Source of the DNA: Nemertoderma westbladi
Lineage: Eukaryota; Xenacoelomorpha; Nemertodermatida; Nemertodermatidae
Length of the DNA: 42,515 nucleotides
Assembly (NCBI GenBank): GCA_032718475.1
Contig: JAUCBJ010006395.1
Coordinates: forward strand, 1-42,515
Direction: 5' to 3'
Shown here: positions 39,001 through 42,515 of the stretch, piece after piece
Layout of the letters: every line of letters begins with the position of its first letter
Position numbering within the stretch: the first letter of the stretch is position 1
Made by a program: the position numbers and the translations under genes
Notes under the pieces: generated by a model
The model's database searches: none
What the model was told of the DNA's origin: nothing
Seen by the model: the letters and a program-made list of their open reading frames with translations, nothing else

Positions 39001-41622
39001 CGTCGCTCGTCGTGTGTGACAACCTCCGAGGATGACGACAACAGTAGCGACGCCTCCCATAAAGCTCGCGTTAGTGACCTGATAAAGCGATTAGGTAAAA
39101 CTCCAGCTAAACGGCCAACTAGGTTGGGGACGGGGGTCGCAGATAGTCCGCGTTCCAGCTCCTCCCCTCATGTTAGTTCCTCTTCCACGGAATTTCGCCC
39201 GACCAGATCGCAGCAATATAATTCAGAGACAGAAGTCCATCAGTCTGGGAGTCGGTTTCAGGTTGATAAAGGGCCTCTAGCCAGGTCGGACCGGGCTCAG
39301 CCCCAGAGCAGCTCCACTGGATCCTCAGTGGATCGCGCGGGTAGGATCTCCGGCATCACCTCCAGTTCGGGGTTCGTCAGCGCGACGGGAGGTCCTTCTG
39401 GTCGAGGCGATCCCGATAACCTAAAAAATAAAATAACCGAGAAAATCGTCGACAAACAGATCTGGCAGAGTTTGAAGGATATGCCCCGTTCGGTTCCCGA
39501 AACGGCAACTTGTGGCCTCACGATCCCCCCTTCTGAGATCGATAACCATCATTATGCTGAATGTATTGATGTCAATGTCGATGAAGCGTCTGTGGAGGAG
39601 CAAGGCCTTCTGTATCTGCGACCTAATGATTTATTCCCAACTGGATCTCCACGAAATCCCGAACCATTAATTGTACCACCTAATCATAATGACAGACAGC
39701 GAAGTGAGTTGTCTGCGCCACCTCCTTTGACGCAAATCCAATCCAAACCTGATCAGCGATCCTCGCGATCTCCCGATATTGCACCCGATAAACCTCCCAT
39801 ACGGCCCAGTAGACGCAGTAGGTCTCAACGCTCCAACAGTGCGCAAGGTAATGTAGCAGCGCAAACTCCCTCGAAGATGAACACCTTCCCTAATAAGAAG
39901 CACGTTAGTTTCAGCAGCAGCTGTGCCGATGTAGAACAATCCCGTATCGAAGGTTTCCCAAAGGGTGATGATAACGTGGTTAAGGATGACGAAGTGCTCG
40001 GTGCTGTTGGCGGCAGTTTGGCGGCGTCCTTTACTCCAACACTTTCCAGCACACCGCACCACGCACCCCCGTTTTCCAGGGTGTTTCGGCAACCTGAAGC
40101 TCCCAGCGACAGTATCGGCTCCTACAACGTTATGCTCCATGACAACAGTAGGTCACTGACCCCGAGCAGCAGCAGCAATCAACCCTCCTCATCTACTGGG
40201 AACAGTAGCGACGTGTTTAAGATCGGGACTGTTCCTTTTCAATGTTCTAGTGAAAGTGTCCATCCATTAACATCGCAATCTACACAATGTAACAGCACTA
40301 GTCCCGATTCTAGCGACACGAGAGCGGCGTGTGCTGCTACACAAACTGATACCGTGGATAAGGGGAATTCGCCATGTAAACCCCATTCTACCGGTGTAAC
40401 TAACCAATCAGAGGGAGTGGTGAGACCCAAAGTTGGTGCAAAACGATTTCTAGGTGGCATTACAATAAGTCCGATTAAGTTAAAGCAAGTTGCGAATCAC
40501 ATGAAGGGACCCCTCAGAGGGAGACAAAGGAACTCACCGGGTTCCAGTAACAGGTTCCCTTCCCCCGCTTACCCAACAAGGCCGTTGTCTTTTACGAAGA
40601 AGAGGGAAAGACCGAGTGATGAAACTCATGTGGGTTGTATGGAGGTAGATGAGCCGCTAGGGCCAATATCAAGCCGACAGCCATTAGAGACAGATGTGTC
40701 GCAGTCGTCGGTACCTGTGTCGGAGTCGGTACCAGTACCGACTGTGGCTGTCGTACCCAGCGCTCCGCCCCTCGAACGCCGCTCCAGCGCATCCCAAACC
40801 GACGAACCCTACTCCCCGTTCCCCGACGTTGATTGGTTCATGTATTTTAAATCTAAAGACGACGTGGGTCCTTGTCTGCGGGCGTCTAGGAGCCCCCGCC
40901 TGGGGGAGAGAGAACCACGTCTAACTCTCACCGACGCCGCTATTGCTTCCTGGGAAACCAGTGCAATTACGCAAAACATTTCCGATAATAACAATGTATT
41001 GAATCCAGATGAAAGAATTATTATACAACGAGAGATTCCTGTTGTTACTCGAACTGGCAGTTTAAAACACGCGAGAGCATCAAATATTACAACAGCTATG
41101 AAATCTAAACAAACCGCCGCGACGGGCGTTAATAAAGCCAGCGGAATGGACATTCTGTGTCGTGAAGTAGAGACAGAAACGAATCCAACGCGACGCGAGA
41201 TTCTCCGGCACACGGAGTCGTTCGGTTCTCGTATGCCGTGGGGGAACACGAACGCGATCGGAGGGAACTTCTCGGTGAAACCCGCGAGTCATTCCTACAC
41301 CCCGGGGTTCAACGTTACCCGGGACGACAGCTTCCTGGAGGTGACCTCGGTGGACTCCGTGCAGGTCGACGCCGGCCAGACTGTCGGCGAGCTGGTCGCC
41401 GTATTCGACGGGGTTCCACCGGCTCGCGGTCAAGGTGATGTGAACGAGGGGTTTCGACTCTCGGATATCGCCGAGTCGGTTTCTAAAGTCGATGTTGGTG
41501 CGTTAGAGGGTCTTGAGGATGATAACCTTGAGCGACAGATCTACCCGAGTTTAGATACTGAGGCGGCTGGTTCCAAAGAATTATCCGCTCGCGATGACAG
41601 TTTAACCAACGAAGAAGAATGA
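36019..41622 (+). CDS. Large Ser/Pro-rich protein of unknown function, 1867 aa
   Basis: A single open frame with codon-like composition and no lesion, so a genuine exon or intronless gene. ATG 36019 is the first Met after an in-frame stop at 36004. The product is mostly low-complexity (Ser, Pro, Arg, Asp) and without signal peptide or membrane segment. Visible pieces: a Cys/His-rich N-terminus (C15-C18 to C114-C116); a duplicated motif G-Y-A/T-TAKS-N/T-ITR near 370-405; a second Cys cluster (CSCGDPSSCICR to PCDVCSELSVC, about 525-593); a predicted helix NRMLEMTQMRARLRDAIEEI (about 756-782); basic patches at about 966-998 and 1468-1506; KKQVSF (345-350) and KKHVSF (1293-1298), both RVxF-like; TQT (1441-1443) and SQT (1592-1594) motifs; and a conserved-looking DEPYSPFPDVDWFMYF (about 1595-1610). 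It resembles a scaffold or adaptor. I do not recognise a family. Confidence 0.85.
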   Translation: MYSLPLDHRGRQLNCYACKVNLPRACRGIKTLKLTPLPFNVEINNTNTAAALHLCNEFLSDIVYHRQCKYNHDGESPVTGNCVLLHHCNLSRHSTVEDLTKIIHKHTECSGLLCRCELSHLMSNLISEESGNPKVMELTLDMLYDSLPTRQPSRMLALSGTGTGNTGRDIDNYSTRNTLRNAIDDGRLNRRAISERKLSCQEAAMKPYEVQQYSSHFNRNPYIFRQSTAAASPAGNHSNNIPMGLGSRGIETDSDVRDIPLEIQTQRIIDALQFPFTSSFAAISNPLPEHLFYGTRTFRVGSGTGSSTLPTVPVQSAAVAHPTEPIGSAGSGDAQLIQSPRPTLKKQVSFIDVEDSGSDSGGSGSSSGSGYATAKSNITRGFLSDTESSTSGYTTAKSTITRNYPDDTCRVHRRSIHNQHNIKDSNYYPRSFLKAMSYIKTQESLFTQCRSVADREEWPSSEEDSPSSERFYTPMHSLNQSRRVSDCSDCEDFDPSLWARQYAQRVAGSVPSTDRHSMPSDGVGCSCGDPSSCICRFTSRTYDSDELSVLLAELKRCCRQYNVSENIMRTLQNKLIAACHGLPCDVCSELSVCNYKSSRNKKTRKSLRKSIQCVDDNECSTVVIKTETETSVYEEEEPRATRYRRQNHLRSNKLKSDLPSSSSTKHKKSSKTYKQREKSETAKPVRESPTRRRQMERRQLLNDEYSCINKQSDKQNDIDTIDSYNQESHSEHVDLHRRRSSVPPSPPQPRGDVESQNRMLEMTQMRARLRDAIEEIAKGAEMVGSQGRCTPNGYRDARITFGGLHEQEGTSSTSSSTQPLPNDSFECFMQKIDGGLENQLNRAQGKTSKIMYESSRVIRDMEGRRYIPEEIPRDSRNHKHLQISIPPPNPTGQSSVPVSLLGIAPALPPPNSGPSSLSETHVYMNCRSTTVSSSRPLPPLPHSESHFDSNNISANVNDSPKSSSLNKKLTPTKRMLNSMASVVTKSRKRLAGVFRRSSCVTTSEDDDNSSDASHKARVSDLIKRLGKTPAKRPTRLGTGVADSPRSSSSPHVSSSSTEFRPTRSQQYNSETEVHQSGSRFQVDKGPLARSDRAQPQSSSTGSSVDRAGRISGITSSSGFVSATGGPSGRGDPDNLKNKITEKIVDKQIWQSLKDMPRSVPETATCGLTIPPSEIDNHHYAECIDVNVDEASVEEQGLLYLRPNDLFPTGSPRNPEPLIVPPNHNDRQRSELSAPPPLTQIQSKPDQRSSRSPDIAPDKPPIRPSRRSRSQRSNSAQGNVAAQTPSKMNTFPNKKHVSFSSSCADVEQSRIEGFPKGDDNVVKDDEVLGAVGGSLAASFTPTLSSTPHHAPPFSRVFRQPEAPSDSIGSYNVMLHDNSRSLTPSSSSNQPSSSTGNSSDVFKIGTVPFQCSSESVHPLTSQSTQCNSTSPDSSDTRAACAATQTDTVDKGNSPCKPHSTGVTNQSEGVVRPKVGAKRFLGGITISPIKLKQVANHMKGPLRGRQRNSPGSSNRFPSPAYPTRPLSFTKKRERPSDETHVGCMEVDEPLGPISSRQPLETDVSQSSVPVSESVPVPTVAVVPSAPPLERRSSASQTDEPYSPFPDVDWFMYFKSKDDVGPCLRASRSPRLGEREPRLTLTDAAIASWETSAITQNISDNNNVLNPDERIIIQREIPVVTRTGSLKHARASNITTAMKSKQTAATGVNKASGMDILCREVETETNPTRREILRHTESFGSRMPWGNTNAIGGNFSVKPASHSYTPGFNVTRDDSFLEVTSVDSVQVDAGQTVGELVAVFDGVPPARGQGDVNEGFRLSDIAESVSKVDVGALEGLEDDNLERQIYPSLDTEAAGSKELSARDDSLTNEEE

Positions 41623-42515
41623 CATAAACTTCTATTTTTTATTGTTATTTTTATCTGCATTTTTTACAAACCTTTTGCAATAAGGTGGATAACTGCTATT
41701 TTGATAATAACAGCGGTTTTATGCAATTATTTGCAATATATTTTGCGTACGGAAAGTTCGAAAGGTAAGTAAAGTGATATAAAACACCCAAATCTCACAC
41801 CTAAAATGAGCAATATTGTTTTCCTTCAATGTCAACTACGGTAACTTTTAATGCTTTGGTCATAACTTCTATAATTCAAGAACAAAATAATAGACTTTTA
41901 ATAAACAAATAACACACAGTTATTTGTTATTATATAAAATGTCAACATATGTTAAAAAATACAATATATTTTATGTTGCTATTTTATATACCCAGAATTA
42001 TTTAGTTAATTATTTTTAAACCGCTGTCGAAAACTCCAATAAGTTTTACTCGGAAATTCGAGAGAAGCTTGAGTTCCAATGAAATACGGTGGCTATATGG
42101 CAACTTTTTATCACTTTACTTACTTATTCTTTATGATCTCAGGTTTCTCTACTTTTTTTCACCCAATCAGTTTGTTTTCACATTCTCATTTATGTAATAA
42201 CGCAGTGTAGTGCGCACTACTGCGTAATACTCTAAAGTTTCTTAGTATTGCGGTTATTTCGAGGTTTAGTGGTGAATGACTCTCATATTTGTTAACAACT
42301 GGTTCAGATGGACGGAAGAATATCTTTTGGTTGCTTGTTCTCATTGCGTTTTGTTTCCTTAAATATTATATTTCTGATTTTATTTGTTCATTAAAATGAG
42401 TAAATAGAAAACTATCAAACTACAACCGCTATCTAAGGTCGGTTGGAACAGTTAATATCACTTTGGTGTGAAATCTTAAATTTCTCGTTTTTTTTTTCAC
42501 AAATTTTTTTTTATT
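41623..42515 (+). other. 3' flank of the large gene
   Basis: AT-rich. AATAAA at 41900-41905 is a candidate polyadenylation signal and overlaps the arm of a perfect 10-bp hairpin (AACAAATAAC/GTTATTTGTT, 41904-41928). A palindrome around TAGTGCGCACTA lies at 42200-42225. No further gene seen to the window end. Confidence 0.45.

Noticed and set aside
42200-42225. Palindrome around TAGTGCGCACTA as a regulatory site
   Set aside because: Single occurrence; nothing links it to a function, so it is only noted in the 3' flank.

Overview
This window is animal nuclear DNA, most likely from a marine invertebrate. It shows GT-AG exon structure, BEL/Pao and LINE retroelements, a Helitron, many inverted-repeat DNA elements, and AT-rich intergenic sequence dense in the palindromes TAGGCCTA and TACCGGTA. 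There are no bacterial operons or Shine-Dalgarno signals. The phylum cannot be fixed from the sequence alone.

Left third (1-15.9 kb): a nested stack of dead mobile elements. A retroelement-type protein gene (about 910-1063 and 15271-15836) is split by a BEL/Pao LTR element on the minus strand (1064-15270), with a 5-bp duplication GTCAC on both sides. The left LTR of that element is itself interrupted by a 5'-truncated LINE (1235-4095). The right LTR is interrupted by a Helitron (12781-15047). Each LTR therefore supplies the empty site for the insertion in the other. Internal BEL/Pao genes read right to left: tRNA-Tyr-type primer site, gag, zinc knuckle, protease, RT/RNase H and integrase. They carry many frameshifts, and the middle of the integrase core is deleted. 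The Helitron carries a tandem array of about 147 bp per unit, and every unit has a sequence resembling the CTCF-binding motif.

Middle (15.9-36 kb): mostly non-coding. It holds a highly uniform 20-bp minisatellite of about 72 copies (19893-21339). It also holds two minus-strand exons of a small gene whose first exon carries the FAM181 signature (23362-23553 and 21533-21964, compatible phases). The rest is a set of inverted-repeat elements, several with target duplications visible: 24211-24461, about 25640-27670 (arms of about 0.4 kb around a retroelement nuclease-like pseudogene), 28080-29252, 30564-32509 and 34471-35329. A GC/CpG-rich repetitive block lies at about 32840-34070.

Right end (36.0-41.6 kb): a single uninterrupted 1867-codon plus-strand reading frame. 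It encodes a large Ser/Pro-rich, mostly disordered protein that I do not recognise, with two Cys/His clusters, two RVxF-like motifs and two TQT/SQT motifs. The only host-type genes are this frame and the FAM181-like gene; everything else that codes is mobile-element debris. Family names rest on recognising motifs by eye, not on any database search.
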